A stretch of 64,000 bases of DNA from Candidatus Borkfalkia faecavium (lineage in GTDB: Bacteria > Bacillota > Clostridia > Christensenellales > Borkfalkiaceae). The first letter of the stretch is position 1. Every line of letters starts with the position of its first letter. Positions 47,008 to 57,717 of the stretch are shown here, piece by piece. The translations under genes and the position numbers were made by a program. A model generated the notes under the pieces. The model saw nothing but the letters and a program-made list of their open reading frames with translations. It ran no database searches and was not told where the DNA came from. Location of the stretch: the NCBI GenBank assembly GCA_019114755.1, contig DXEW01000004.1, forward strand, positions 1 through 64,000. Direction: 5' to 3'.

Positions 47008-47063
47008 CCCCAAAAAAAGGCGCGCCCACTCGACGGGCTTCCTTGCGGCGCATTTTTTTGGGG
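47008..47063. repeat. Inverted repeat beside the duplicated tRNA end
   Basis: Perfect 11-bp arms CCCCAAAAAAA/TTTTTTTGGGG around a GC-rich centre. It ends 7 bp before the exact copy of the tRNA 3' end. It could be a mobile-element end or a terminator. Confidence 0.6.
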
Positions 47064-47070
47064 TGACAAA

Positions 47071-47103
47071 AGGTCGCCGGTTCAAGTCCGGCCAGTAGCT
47101 CCA
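47071..47103 (+). repeat. Exact 33-bp copy of the tRNA-Thr 3' end
   Basis: Identical to 46888-46920, covering the variable loop, T arm, acceptor 3' strand and CCA. This is the usual form of an attachment-site duplication left by a tRNA-targeting integrative element. Confidence 0.85.
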
Positions 47104-47399
47104 TACTCGCCCCCGCACTTTCGTGCGGGGGCATCGTTTTAGCCACTGCCCGGACTGCCGAAATAACGTGACGCGATTGCGCCTGTCGGCGAACAATCGC
47201 TGTTCCGTCGCCGCTTTCCGCGGCTCCTTACAAGTCCGTCCGGTAGCTCCAGACTCGCCCCCGCACGAAAGTGCGGGGGCATCGTTTTGGCTACTGCCCG
47301 GACTGCCGAAATAACGTGACGCGATTGCGCCTGTCGGCGAACAATCGCTGCTTTGTCGCCGCTTTCCGCGGCTCCTTACAAGTCCGTCCGGTAGCTCCA
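47104..47399 (+). repeat. 148-bp tandem repeat (two units) each ending in a degenerate tRNA 3' end
   Basis: Units 47104-47251 and 47252-47399 are about 95% alike. Each opens with a hairpin CCCCCGCAC/GTGCGGGGG, contains GGACTGCCGAAATAACGTGA, and ends with CAAGTCCGTCCGGTAGCTCCA, a decayed tRNA T arm and acceptor. The hairpin loop is TTTC in one unit and GAAA in the other. Confidence 0.85.
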
Positions 47400-47434
47400 A
47401 AAAGAAAGCACCCTACGGGGTGTTTTCTTTTTGG
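47399..47434 (+). terminator. Second copy of the tRNA-Thr terminator
   Basis: The same AAAAAGAAAGCACCC hairpin as at 46920, followed by the same flank (GTGAGCGGAGTTTG). Confidence 0.85.
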
Positions 47435-47561
47435 GGTTGTGAGCGGAGTTTGGAGCAGTCAGATTGCAGATCAAACCATGATCCGATACCCTTTCGGGAT
47501 CGGAATTTCAGGTTTTTCTTTGTTTTTCATGTTCTTGCTCCTATATTTTTTCTTTGGCCTA

Positions 47562-47613
47562 TTGACTTTCCCCCTCTTTCTGCGTATAATATAGATGGTA
47601 GGATATTCCCTAC
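47562..47613 (+). promoter_or_regulatory. Toxin-antitoxin promoter with candidate operator
   Basis: TTGACT (47562-47567), 17 bp, TATAAT (47585-47590). Just downstream GTAGG (47598-47602) and CCTAC (47609-47613) form an inverted repeat where an AbrB-type antitoxin could autoregulate. Confidence 0.75.
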
Positions 47614-47638
47614 TATTCCTGCAATGGAGGTGAAAATC

Positions 47639-47929
47639 ATGCAAGGCTCGACTGCTTTTATCGACAGCGCCAAAGTTATGGCAAAAGGTCAGGTCACCAT
47701 TCCCGCCGATGTGCGCAAAGCACTCGGCGTCGGCGAGGGCGACCGCGTTTCCTTCGTCGTTGACGGGAACAATGTGCGGCTCGTGAACGCCGCCGTGTTT
47801 GCCATGCAGATGCTGCAAAAGGAACTTGGCGGCGAAGCGCAAAAGATCGGCATAACTTCCGACGAAGACGCGGACAAACTCATAAAAGAGATTCGGGATG
47901 ATGGTTCTTCCGATGAGAGTATTGATTGA
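47639..47929 (+). CDS. AbrB/MazE-family antitoxin
   Basis: A 96-residue protein. Residues about 11-50 form an AbrB/SpoVT swapped-hairpin DNA-binding domain (AKVMAKGQVTIPADVRKALG, then DRVSFVVDGNNVRLV). The acidic C-terminus (TSDEDADKLIKEIRDD) would wrap the toxin. The start at 47639 follows TGGAGGTGAAA. It overlaps the PIN gene by up to 32 nt. It probably neutralises the toxin and represses the operon. Confidence 0.9.
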   Translation: MQGSTAFIDSAKVMAKGQVTIPADVRKALGVGEGDRVSFVVDGNNVRLVNAAVFAMQMLQKELGGEAQKIGITSDEDADKLIKEIRDDGSSDESID

Positions 47930-48314
47930 TACCAACGTCCTCTTTTCGGCTGCACTCAACCCGAGCGGTACGCCCTTTCAGGCATACGTCAAAGCGGTCA
48001 CGCCGCCGAATACAGGCATCATCTGCCGGCAGAACATAGAAGAACCGCGAAGAACATTTAACCGGAAACTCCCGCATAAAATTCAGGCGCTCGAATCCTT
48101 CCTCGCCGTGTCCATGCTGATGCTGGAAGTCGTACCCGTTCCAGAAGCCGCCTATGCTTCCGAAAAACAGGTGCGCGACGTAAACGACCGACCCATTCTC
48201 CGCGCGGCGATCCATGCCAAAGCGGACGTCATTCTCACGAGCGACAAAGACCTGCTGGAAGCAAACCTCAAACGTCCTCTTGCCTGTACCCCTGCACAAT
48301 TTTTGAATATGTGA
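47898..48314 (+). CDS. PIN-domain toxin (VapC-like ribonuclease)
   Basis: 138 residues if the first ATG is used; 47913 (MRVLIDTNV) is an equally plausible start, and none has a clear ribosome site, which suggests translational coupling to the antitoxin. Acidic PIN residues are seen in LIDTNVLF, NIEEPRR, VNDRPIL and LTSDKDLL. The family is usually a metal-dependent RNase. It is of the longer COG1569-like type. The local base composition is less GC-rich than that of the neighbours, compatible with transfer. Confidence 0.88.
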   Translation: MMVLPMRVLIDTNVLFSAALNPSGTPFQAYVKAVTPPNTGIICRQNIEEPRRTFNRKLPHKIQALESFLAVSMLMLEVVPVPEAAYASEKQVRDVNDRPILRAAIHAKADVILTSDKDLLEANLKRPLACTPAQFLNM

Positions 48315-48326
48315 CCTTATCCTCTG

Positions 48327-48347
48327 CGGCTGCCATTCGGCAGCCGC
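48327..48347 (+). terminator. Hairpin after the PIN gene
   Basis: GCGGCTGCC/GGCAGCCGC, a perfect 9-bp stem, 13 nt after the stop, with only a short T-rich tail. Confidence 0.6.
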
Positions 48348-48356
48348 TTACTTATA

Positions 48357-48396
48357 GTGTAAACGCCCCCCGCGACTATCGCGGGGGCGTTTACAC
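48357..48396. terminator. Strong hairpin between convergent genes
   Basis: GTGTAAACGCCCCC/GGGGGCGTTTACAC, about 14 paired bases, between the PIN gene and the surface protein gene. Confidence 0.8.
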
Positions 48397-48400
48397 GGCA

Positions 48401-48433
48401 AAAGGCGCGCCCTCGATGCGGGGGCGCGCCTTT
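48401..48433 (-). terminator. Terminator of the 697-residue surface protein gene
   Basis: AAAGGCGCGCCC/GGGCGCGCCTTT, perfect 12-bp arms, 38 nt past the stop codon at 48471. Confidence 0.7.
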
Positions 48434-48470
48434 GTATTGCCTTATCGGCTTGCTGTTCGGTTTTGGAGGC

Positions 48471-50564
48471 TTACTTCCTATCTTCGCGCTTTGCCTTCAG
48501 TTCGGCTTTGAGCGCCTTTTCCGCAGCTTCCTGCGCCTTATCCTTCGGCTTGATGAGTGCGACGATGACGATGCCGATCAGACACAGCACGCCGACGCCG
48601 AGGAAGACGACGGAGAGGACGTTATCTTCCAGCCAATAGGAGACGCCGGGGCGCTCGATGACGTCGGCGTCGGAAGTGACGTTGACGATCTGGCCGGAGG
48701 TGGTGGTGGGAAGGTTGCCCGAGGCGACCTCGACGGTCACCTTATAGAACCCGCGCTGCTGCGGCACAAAGCTCAGGTCGCTTTCGGGATCCCATTCGTA
48801 GGGGTTATCGCCCTCGTCCTCTTCTTTATCTTCGTCGAAGACGGCGATCTCGCGCCAGGTGCCGAGGCTGTTGGCGTTGTTTTCGCCTTCCGCCGCCACT
48901 ACGTCGGCGACGGTCGAGGGAGAGGCGGAATCGTTCAGCTCGAGGAAATACAGCTTGTACTGCGTCTGGTAGCCTTCCAGAGCCACGATCTCGAAATCTT
49001 CAAAGGAATAGGTGACGTCCACATAGCCGACTTCGGTCTCGTCCGGCTGTTCGATGGAGGGGCCGGTGTAGGAGACGGTGAAGGAGAAGGAGACGAGGTT
49101 GGTGGCATCCCACACGTTGTCGGTGGTGATGTCTGCCTGTTTGCCGCCTTCAAACTCGCCTACCATGGCGTTGCCGGCGCTGTTGGTGGGGACGATGCGC
49201 ATCTCGTACCTGCCCTCGGCCTCCAGCTCGATGCGGAGAGAGTCGTATGAGCCGCTCGCGGTCGCGGTGTCGGCGACGGCGGTGCGGTAGTAGACGGTGA
49301 ACTCCATGTCGGTATAGCCGCAGGTCTCGTCATAGACGTACGGGCGCAGGGACGGGAGATAGAAGTAGGCGCCTTCGCCCACCTGGATGCTGCCGCCCTC
49401 CGCGTTGCGCGAAGCCGCGGTCACCGCCGCCTGGTAGCTGTCTTCTTCGCCGCCGAAGTCGATGGAAGGAGTGGCGACGACCGTTTCGGGATCGACGACC
49501 TGCAGGTGCCCGCCGCTCAGCGCGTCGGCTGCGGCGTACCATTCGATGAAATAGAAGGCGCTGTTGCCGTTGGTGTCGCTCAGCTCGTAGGCGATGCTGA
49601 CCGAGCCGCCGCGGCTGCCGCCGAAGTCCTCTTCAAAGAAGCGCTGGTCGCTTTCCAGCTCGGTATAGCCCTCGATGGAGCCGTCGGAGCCGATGGAAGG
49701 GGTGCCCTCGCCCGAACCGTCCGCACGGAAATAGCGGTCGGTGGTGACGGAGCTGCCGCACACGTCGATGGAGACGGTGTCGAAGTCGAACTCGGTGCCG
49801 AGGAGCAGCTGCTTGATCTCGCTGTTGATGACGAGGACGGGCGCGGCGTCATCGGTGATCTTCCCCTCGGAAAGGGCAAAGCTCTGCCCGTTGAGGGAAC
49901 GGATCTCGAAGGTGACGGCGCTGTCCGCCTCGGCGCTGAACGCCAGCGGCGTCATGGGCGTGGTCGCCGAAGAGGACGCATACTTGGCGTAGTATTTGCC
50001 GATGTTGGTGAAGGTGCCCGCTTCCCGCCCGTTGACAAGGACGGTGAAATCGCCGTAGCCGACGGCGTCTGCGGGTTCGGCGAGGGTGATCTGAATATCG
50101 CTTGCAGATACGGTGACGCCCGCGCCTTCGCCGTTGACGGAAACGCTGACATTGCCGTTGGCTGCGGGGGTAAACACGACCTCGTTGGTCGTTTTGCCCT
50201 CTTTGCTCATGCTCATCTGCTCGCTTTCGATGGTGACGGCAAAGCTGTCATACCCCGAAGCGGGGAGCGAGAGCCCGAGGGAGAAATACTCCGCCCCGTA
50301 GCTGCCGCCGATGCTCGCCGCGCCGTCGAACGCGTACCATTTGAGCGCCATGTTCTTGCGCAGCGTGACGCTGTCGCCCTTGCCGACGGAATAGGCGAGA
50401 TATTCGCCGTCGTCGTCCAGAGCGGCATTGCCGACCGTGGTAAAGACGCTGTTGCTCTCTACCGTTTCTTCTGCGTGCGCAATACCGAAAGAGATGCACA
50501 TTGCCGCCATGCAGAACAAAAACGCCGCCAGCAACGTGATCAGACTGACCTTTTGCTTACTCAT
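48471..50564 (-). CDS. Secreted, membrane-anchored surface protein, unknown function
   Basis: A 697-residue protein with a signal peptide (LITLLAAFLFCMAAMCISFGIAHA, cleavage near residue 31). A long acidic, beta-rich ectodomain follows with repeated Ig- or fibronectin-like strand patterns. A C-terminal helix (VLSVVFLGVGVLCLIGIVIVAL) and a Lys/Glu-rich cytoplasmic tail end the protein. No catalytic motif is seen. Its layout resembles the lipoprotein at 20219. The ribosome site AGGAG is 15 nt from the ATG, which is long, so the start is tentative. Confidence 0.75.
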   Translation of the reverse strand: MSKQKVSLITLLAAFLFCMAAMCISFGIAHAEETVESNSVFTTVGNAALDDDGEYLAYSVGKGDSVTLRKNMALKWYAFDGAASIGGSYGAEYFSLGLSLPASGYDSFAVTIESEQMSMSKEGKTTNEVVFTPAANGNVSVSVNGEGAGVTVSASDIQITLAEPADAVGYGDFTVLVNGREAGTFTNIGKYYAKYASSSATTPMTPLAFSAEADSAVTFEIRSLNGQSFALSEGKITDDAAPVLVINSEIKQLLLGTEFDFDTVSIDVCGSSVTTDRYFRADGSGEGTPSIGSDGSIEGYTELESDQRFFEEDFGGSRGGSVSIAYELSDTNGNSAFYFIEWYAAADALSGGHLQVVDPETVVATPSIDFGGEEDSYQAAVTAASRNAEGGSIQVGEGAYFYLPSLRPYVYDETCGYTDMEFTVYYRTAVADTATASGSYDSLRIELEAEGRYEMRIVPTNSAGNAMVGEFEGGKQADITTDNVWDATNLVSFSFTVSYTGPSIEQPDETEVGYVDVTYSFEDFEIVALEGYQTQYKLYFLELNDSASPSTVADVVAAEGENNANSLGTWREIAVFDEDKEEDEGDNPYEWDPESDLSFVPQQRGFYKVTVEVASGNLPTTTSGQIVNVTSDADVIERPGVSYWLEDNVLSVVFLGVGVLCLIGIVIVALIKPKDKAQEAAEKALKAELKAKREDRK

Positions 50565-50716
50565 CTCTGTGAATACGATCTCCTTTCACAATTATGCCCG
50601 CATGCTCCCCTGCCGGGCGCCCCGCGCGGGCAGCCGTTCCGGCGCACCCCCGCAAAGGCGGGCACAAAATGCCCGCGGAAGCCGTTCGGGCCTCCGCGTA
50701 AAACTTGTACCTGTTT

Positions 50717-50745
50717 ATTTTACCTTATATGCGTGCTTTTGTCAA
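50717..50745 (-). promoter_or_regulatory. Promoter of the 697-residue surface protein gene
   Basis: On the minus strand: perfect TTGACA (50740-50745), 17 bp, TAAAAT (50717-50722), with a leader of about 145 nt. Confidence 0.8.
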
Positions 50746-50813
50746 ACGCATTTTTTCGCTTTCGGTAAATTTTTGTGCATTTCCGCAATATGCCCGAAAA
50801 TTTTACCGTACCG

Positions 50814-51509
50814 TCACAATTCAAACGGCTTATCGAGGTCGAAATACTTCCAGGGCACATTGTCCGCCGGGGGCTGCACCATAAAGCGCATGCGCTCTTT
50901 GGTGACGGGATGGGTGAACGAGAGCGAATATGCCCACAGCGCCAGCCAGCCCTTTTTGGCGTTTTCGCCGCCGTAGCGCATATCCCCGTACACGGGATGG
51001 CCGATCCCCGCCATCTGTACGCGGATCTGGTGCGTCCTGCCCGTGTGCAGCCTGACTTCGGCAAGGCAGAGGCCTTCCCTTTCCTGCAGCACGCGGTAGT
51101 CGAGCGAGGCCATCTTCGCCCCGTCCGTCGTCGGCGGGCAGAGGTAGACCATGTTGTTGACGGGGTTCTTTTTCAGGTAATTGACCAGCGTCTTCTGCGG
51201 CTCTTTGGGGGTGCCGACCAGCACGGTGAAGTATTTTTTTTCAAAATCGCCGCCGCGCATCTGTTCGGACAGGCGGGAGGCCGCCTTGCTGGTCTTGGCG
51301 AACACCATCACCCCGCCCGTGGGGCGGTCTAAGCGGTGGATGAGCCCGACGTAGACGTTGCCCGGCTTTTCGTAGGTGACCTTCAGGTAGCGGCGCACCC
51401 CTTCGAGCAGGCTGTCGTCCCCGCTCTCGTCTCCGCAGGTGGGTACCCCCTGCGGCTTCAATACGACGATGATGTGGTTGTCTTCGTAGACGATGTCGAT
51501 ATCATTCAT
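50814..51509 (-). CDS. RluA-family pseudouridine synthase
   Basis: A 231-residue enzyme that isomerises uridine in rRNA or tRNA. The catalytic aspartate lies in HRLDRPTGGVM. EKKYFTVLVG and HTGRTHQIRVQMA complete the signature. It lacks the N-terminal S4 domain of RluC/RluD, so it is nearer to the short RluA-like proteins. Overlaps the methyltransferase gene by 8 nt. Confidence 0.93.
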   Translation of the reverse strand: MNDIDIVYEDNHIIVVLKPQGVPTCGDESGDDSLLEGVRRYLKVTYEKPGNVYVGLIHRLDRPTGGVMVFAKTSKAASRLSEQMRGGDFEKKYFTVLVGTPKEPQKTLVNYLKKNPVNNMVYLCPPTTDGAKMASLDYRVLQEREGLCLAEVRLHTGRTHQIRVQMAGIGHPVYGDMRYGGENAKKGWLALWAYSLSFTHPVTKERMRFMVQPPADNVPWKYFDLDKPFEL

Positions 51510-52359
51510 AAATATACATTCCTCCCGCGCCGCACGGCAGCGGAATTTCTTCTTGCGTGGGCAGGCCCACTTCGTAGGCGTCGATGCGCCCCTTTCGCCC
51601 CGAAAGGCACAGCTTTAAGATGTTGTGCAGCACCATCGGCTGCAGGCCCGTGGTATAGCTGTTGATGAGGAAAAACAGGGGCTGCTCGGACAATACTTCG
51701 CTGCACAGCTGCACGAAGGGGTATAAGTCCGCCTCGATCTTCCACATTTCGCCGCCCGGTCCCCTGCCGTAGGAGGGTGGGTCCATGATGACGGCGTCGT
51801 ATTGGTTGCCGCGGCGGATCTCGCGGCGGACGAACTTGGCGCAGTCGTCGACGATGTAGCGGATGCCGGAGGTGATGCCCGAAAGGCGGGCGTTTTCTCC
51901 CGCGCGCTCGACCATGCCCTTGGCGGCGTCCACATGGGTGACTTCCGCCCCCGCCTTGGCGCAGGCGACGCTCGCCCCGCCCGTGTAGGCGAAGAGGTTG
52001 AGCACCCGCACCTGCCTGCCCGCGCCGCGGATGAGGGAAGCCATCCTGTCCCAATTGGCGGCCTGTTCGGGGAACAGCCCCGTGTGCTTGAAGCCCATCG
52101 GCTTGACCTTGAAGGTCAGGTCGCGGTAGCCGACCGTCCATTCGGCGGGGATGGGACGCCTGTACTCCCAGGCGCCGCCCCCGCGCTCGCTGCGGCGGTA
52201 GACGGCGTCTACGTCTTTACGGGCGAACAGATCCTGCCGCATGGGCCAGATGACCTGCGGATCGGGGCGGAGCAGGGTGACGTCTTTCCAGCGCTCCAGT
52301 TTATATCCGTCGCCGGTGGCGAGGATGGTGTAATCTTGCCAGTTTTCAGCTAAAACCAT
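51502..52359 (-). CDS. Class I SAM-dependent rRNA methyltransferase (RlmK/YwbD-like)
   Basis: A 285-residue protein. The SAM motif is VLNLFAYTGGASVACAKAGA, with VTHVDAAKGMVERA as motif II and the DPPSYGRGPGG catalytic-loop motif. Sequence style matches the COG1092 group (23S rRNA m5C/m7G methyltransferases) without the PUA domain. No clear ribosome site precedes the ATG at 52359, so the start is tentative. It is coupled to the pseudouridine synthase, giving a small RNA-modification operon. Confidence 0.88.
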   Translation of the reverse strand: MVLAENWQDYTILATGDGYKLERWKDVTLLRPDPQVIWPMRQDLFARKDVDAVYRRSERGGGAWEYRRPIPAEWTVGYRDLTFKVKPMGFKHTGLFPEQAANWDRMASLIRGAGRQVRVLNLFAYTGGASVACAKAGAEVTHVDAAKGMVERAGENARLSGITSGIRYIVDDCAKFVRREIRRGNQYDAVIMDPPSYGRGPGGEMWKIEADLYPFVQLCSEVLSEQPLFFLINSYTTGLQPMVLHNILKLCLSGRKGRIDAYEVGLPTQEEIPLPCGAGGMYIYE

Positions 52360-52370
52360 ACGACAGTTGA

Positions 52371-52407
52371 ATGTAAAATGCGGAATGCGGAATGCGGAAT
52401 GCGGAAT
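52371..52407 (+). repeat. Heptamer tandem repeat (GCGGAAT x4)
   Basis: GAATGTAAAAT followed by four exact GCGGAAT units (52380-52407). It resembles one arm of the heptamer-armed elements; no core is present. Confidence 0.75.
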
Positions 52408-52477
52408 ATAGGATCGGGGCGTCTTTCAAATCACGGCGTTCCGCAGGCAGCAGCCTGCCGAGGAACGCGTGAGCCTT

Positions 52478-55606
<3,129 letters not shown>

Positions 55607-55618
55607 CGCATAGCTCCT

Positions 55619-55870
55619 GCTGTTAGATTCAAAAAAACAGGCCCCTCGTTTCCGGACAAAAACAGAGAGACCACCAAAACATACCGACATACGCCCCTTT
55701 TGATAACGCGGAGGAAATACCGCGCGCGCGGCTACTTGGCTTGCGTTCGCCGCGCGGGCTGCAGGGTGATACCGCCGCGCCCCTGCCTGCCGCCTTTCAC
55801 CTGCCGCGGCTCTCTGAAAAGGTTTGGTGTGCGCGGGGCGTGTCCCCGGTCAAAACGCCCGTATCCGTAT
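55619..55870 (-). promoter_or_regulatory. T-box leader of ileS (Ile specifier)
   Basis: On the minus strand the leader has the stem-I feature CAGAGAGCCGCGG...AGGTGAAAGGCGGC, then GGTATCACC with the specifier ATC (55770-55768), then AAGTAG and CCGCGTTA. A GGTGGTCTCTC segment forms a terminator with GAGGGGCC followed by TTTTTTT, just before the ribosome site. Uncharged tRNA-Ile would stop termination. The antiterminator bulge departs from the consensus. Confidence 0.75.
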
Positions 55871-55877
55871 TGAAATC

Positions 55878-55906
55878 ATTTTAACAGGCTTTGCCCGTTT
55901 TGTAAA
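55878..55906 (-). promoter_or_regulatory. ileS promoter
   Basis: On the minus strand: TTTACA (55901-55906), 17 bp, TAAAAT (55878-55883), giving a leader of about 265 nt. Confidence 0.8.
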
Positions 55907-55966
55907 GCGATTTTGCCCCGCTTGCAAAAATTGATGCCGCCGCCCCCCGCCGTTTCCGCCAAATTG

Positions 55967-56011
55967 TTGCAAAGCCGCCCCGCGGCATGCTATACTATAT
56001 ACAGCTATATA
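55967..56011 (+). promoter_or_regulatory. Promoter of the HEPN-CBS gene
   Basis: TTGCAA (55967-55972), 18 bp, TATACT (55991-55996). An inverted repeat TATATA-CAGC-TATATA (55996-56011) covers the likely transcription start. Confidence 0.7.
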
Positions 56012-56036
56012 TATTGAAAGAAGGAGGAGCTTCCCC

Positions 56037-56759
56037 GTGCCCGACAAGAAGAACGCGGAGATATTCATCGACAGCTATAACAAGATAGACGCGCAGCTGC
56101 GCGAACTGTACGGCTTCAAGCCGCAGCAGTCGTTTACGGACGTGGTGCGCCGCAGCGCCGAAAAGAACGCCGTGGTGCGAAGATACGAAAATGAGCTGAC
56201 CGACTACGCCCGCCTTCGCAACGCCATCGTCCACCAGAGCACGGACGGGCGGGTCATCGCCGTGCCCTGCGACGACGTGGTGGAAGATATCCTCCGCATC
56301 GAACGGCAGCTATGCACCCCGCCCACCGTGGGCGAAAAGCTGCGCGAAAAGCAGGTGACCAGCATCGACGCCGCCATCAGCCTGCGGCAGGCGGTGCTGC
56401 TCATCGCCCGCACGGGGTATTCCAACCTGCCCGTGTACGAGGGAAAGCGGATGGTCGGCATCCTCAACAACCGCCGCATCATCAAGGCGCTGGGCGAGGT
56501 GCTGCGCGAAGGCGGCTCGGCGGACGCCTTTCTGTCGCAGACGGCGGCGGGAGAGGTGGTGGAGCCTTCCGACCTGTTCGTGTACTACCGCTACGTCGGC
56601 AAACAGGACTCGCTGCAGAGCGTGCTCGACGCCTTTGAGAGCAATAAAAAGCTGCTGGCGGTATGCGTTTCGGAGACGGGGCGGGCGGGCGAGCGCATCG
56701 TCAACTTCATCACCCCCGCAGACCTCGCCGCCATCCACAGGATGCTGGAAGATTATTAA
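56037..56759 (+). CDS. HEPN-like domain fused to a CBS pair
   Basis: A 240-residue cytoplasmic protein with a GTG start after AAGGAGG. Residues 1-92 are helical and contain ARLRNAIVHQ, in which R61-x4-H66 fits the catalytic motif of HEPN ribonucleases. Residues 96-155 form a CBS domain (TSIDAAISLRQAVLLIARTGYSNLPVYEGKR is spread over it) and 176-235 a second, more divergent one. CBS pairs bind adenosine nucleotides. The combination suggests a nucleotide-controlled RNase or RNA-binding switch, but this is inference. It is a single-gene unit divergent from ileS. Confidence 0.75.
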   Translation: MPDKKNAEIFIDSYNKIDAQLRELYGFKPQQSFTDVVRRSAEKNAVVRRYENELTDYARLRNAIVHQSTDGRVIAVPCDDVVEDILRIERQLCTPPTVGEKLREKQVTSIDAAISLRQAVLLIARTGYSNLPVYEGKRMVGILNNRRIIKALGEVLREGGSADAFLSQTAAGEVVEPSDLFVYYRYVGKQDSLQSVLDAFESNKKLLAVCVSETGRAGERIVNFITPADLAAIHRMLEDY

Positions 56760-56832
56760 GGCCCGAAGCTCAAAGAGACGTGCCTTTTTATAGTCTTGGA
56801 AGCCCGCCGCGCCGCGGCGGGCGGGCAAAAAT

Positions 56833-57507
56833 TTAATAATCTCCCCGCTGTTTTCTGTGCCTGCCCCGCGCCCGCAGGGTGACGAGGCTGTATTCGCGCG
56901 CGTATTCGAGGGAATACGAACACTCGCGCCGCGCGGCGCGCAGGGCGATGTCTCCGCTCGGCTCCGCCGCCTGGGCGATGCCCGCCGCGCACATACAGGC
57001 GGGCACCCCCGCCGTAAAGGCGCAGGCGCGCAGCATCAGCTGGGGCGCAAAGTCTTCCGCCCCGCCGAAGATGCTGACGATGAGGTCGGCGTCGCACAGC
57101 GAAAAGGCCTCGGCGAGGGAAGGATAGAACAGGTCTTCCCCCACGCAGACGCCTATCTTCCCCGCAGCGGTATCGAACACTTTCAGGTGCGCGCCCCCGC
57201 GGTAGGGCTGGCCTTCTTCCACATATAACATATCGGCGACGCCTAAAATGCGCCCCTTTTCCGCCACGGCGGCGCTTTTGTAGCGCGCCCCGCACGAGAG
57301 GGTGACCCCGCCCGCCACCACGGTGCAGCCCGCTTCGCGGCTGAGGATGGCCATATCCGCCAGCTTTTCGCTTTCGCCCGCCAGCTCGCGGCGGTAATCG
57401 ACCTCGCCCAAGCCTTCAAACCCGAACAGGAGAAGGTCGCACGCCGCCTTTTTGCCCCCTTCCCAATACGCATCGATGCTCCCTTCCGTGACAAAATGTA
57501 TTTTCAT
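56833..57507 (-). CDS. Nitrilase-fold protein lacking catalytic residues
   Basis: A 224-residue protein of the carbon-nitrogen hydrolase fold; the ATG at 57507 lies 6 nt after GGGAGG. FGFEGLGE keeps the family glutamate. In the nucleophile elbow GVCVGEDLFYP the position of the catalytic cysteine (C-x-D) is glycine, and the lysine region (usually YRKxHL) reads VADML. It is probably not an ordinary amidase; it may bind a ligand or be a structural relative. The stop is followed by a GC-rich hairpin at 56802-56824. Confidence 0.75.
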   Translation of the reverse strand: MKIHFVTEGSIDAYWEGGKKAACDLLLFGFEGLGEVDYRRELAGESEKLADMAILSREAGCTVVAGGVTLSCGARYKSAAVAEKGRILGVADMLYVEEGQPYRGGAHLKVFDTAAGKIGVCVGEDLFYPSLAEAFSLCDADLIVSIFGGAEDFAPQLMLRACAFTAGVPACMCAAGIAQAAEPSGDIALRAARRECSYSLEYAREYSLVTLRARGRHRKQRGDY

Positions 57508-57646
57508 ACGCACCTCCCGCCCCTATCCATTGTACGGCGCGGGCTGCCGACAGGTGCGCCGCCTCGCGCCTGCGGGGCGGTTTTGTGTGTTTTGCAACAA
57601 TATTTTTGGGCATATCGCTATTTTTCCTTCCCCTTCGCCCTTTTGC

Positions 57647-57674
57647 TTGCAATATTTGCGGAAAGTGTTATAAT
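57647..57674 (+). promoter_or_regulatory. ktrB promoter
   Basis: TTGCAA (57647-57652), 16 bp, TATAAT (57669-57674), 43 nt upstream of the ATG. Confidence 0.75.
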
Positions 57675-57717
57675 AGTTGCTGTATTCGGTGCTTTGCACT
57701 TTTCCTTTGGGAGTTTT

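Noticed and set aside
46846..47400. Open frame across the tRNA locus with a DLNRRPADYESAALPTE-like peptide
   Set aside because: This is the well-known artefact of translating a tRNA gene antisense. The intact tRNA-Thr fully explains it.
52371..52407. Heptamer repeats as a possible CRISPR array
   Set aside because: Units are 7 bp with no spacers and no cas genes are present. No CRISPR-like pattern was seen anywhere in the window.
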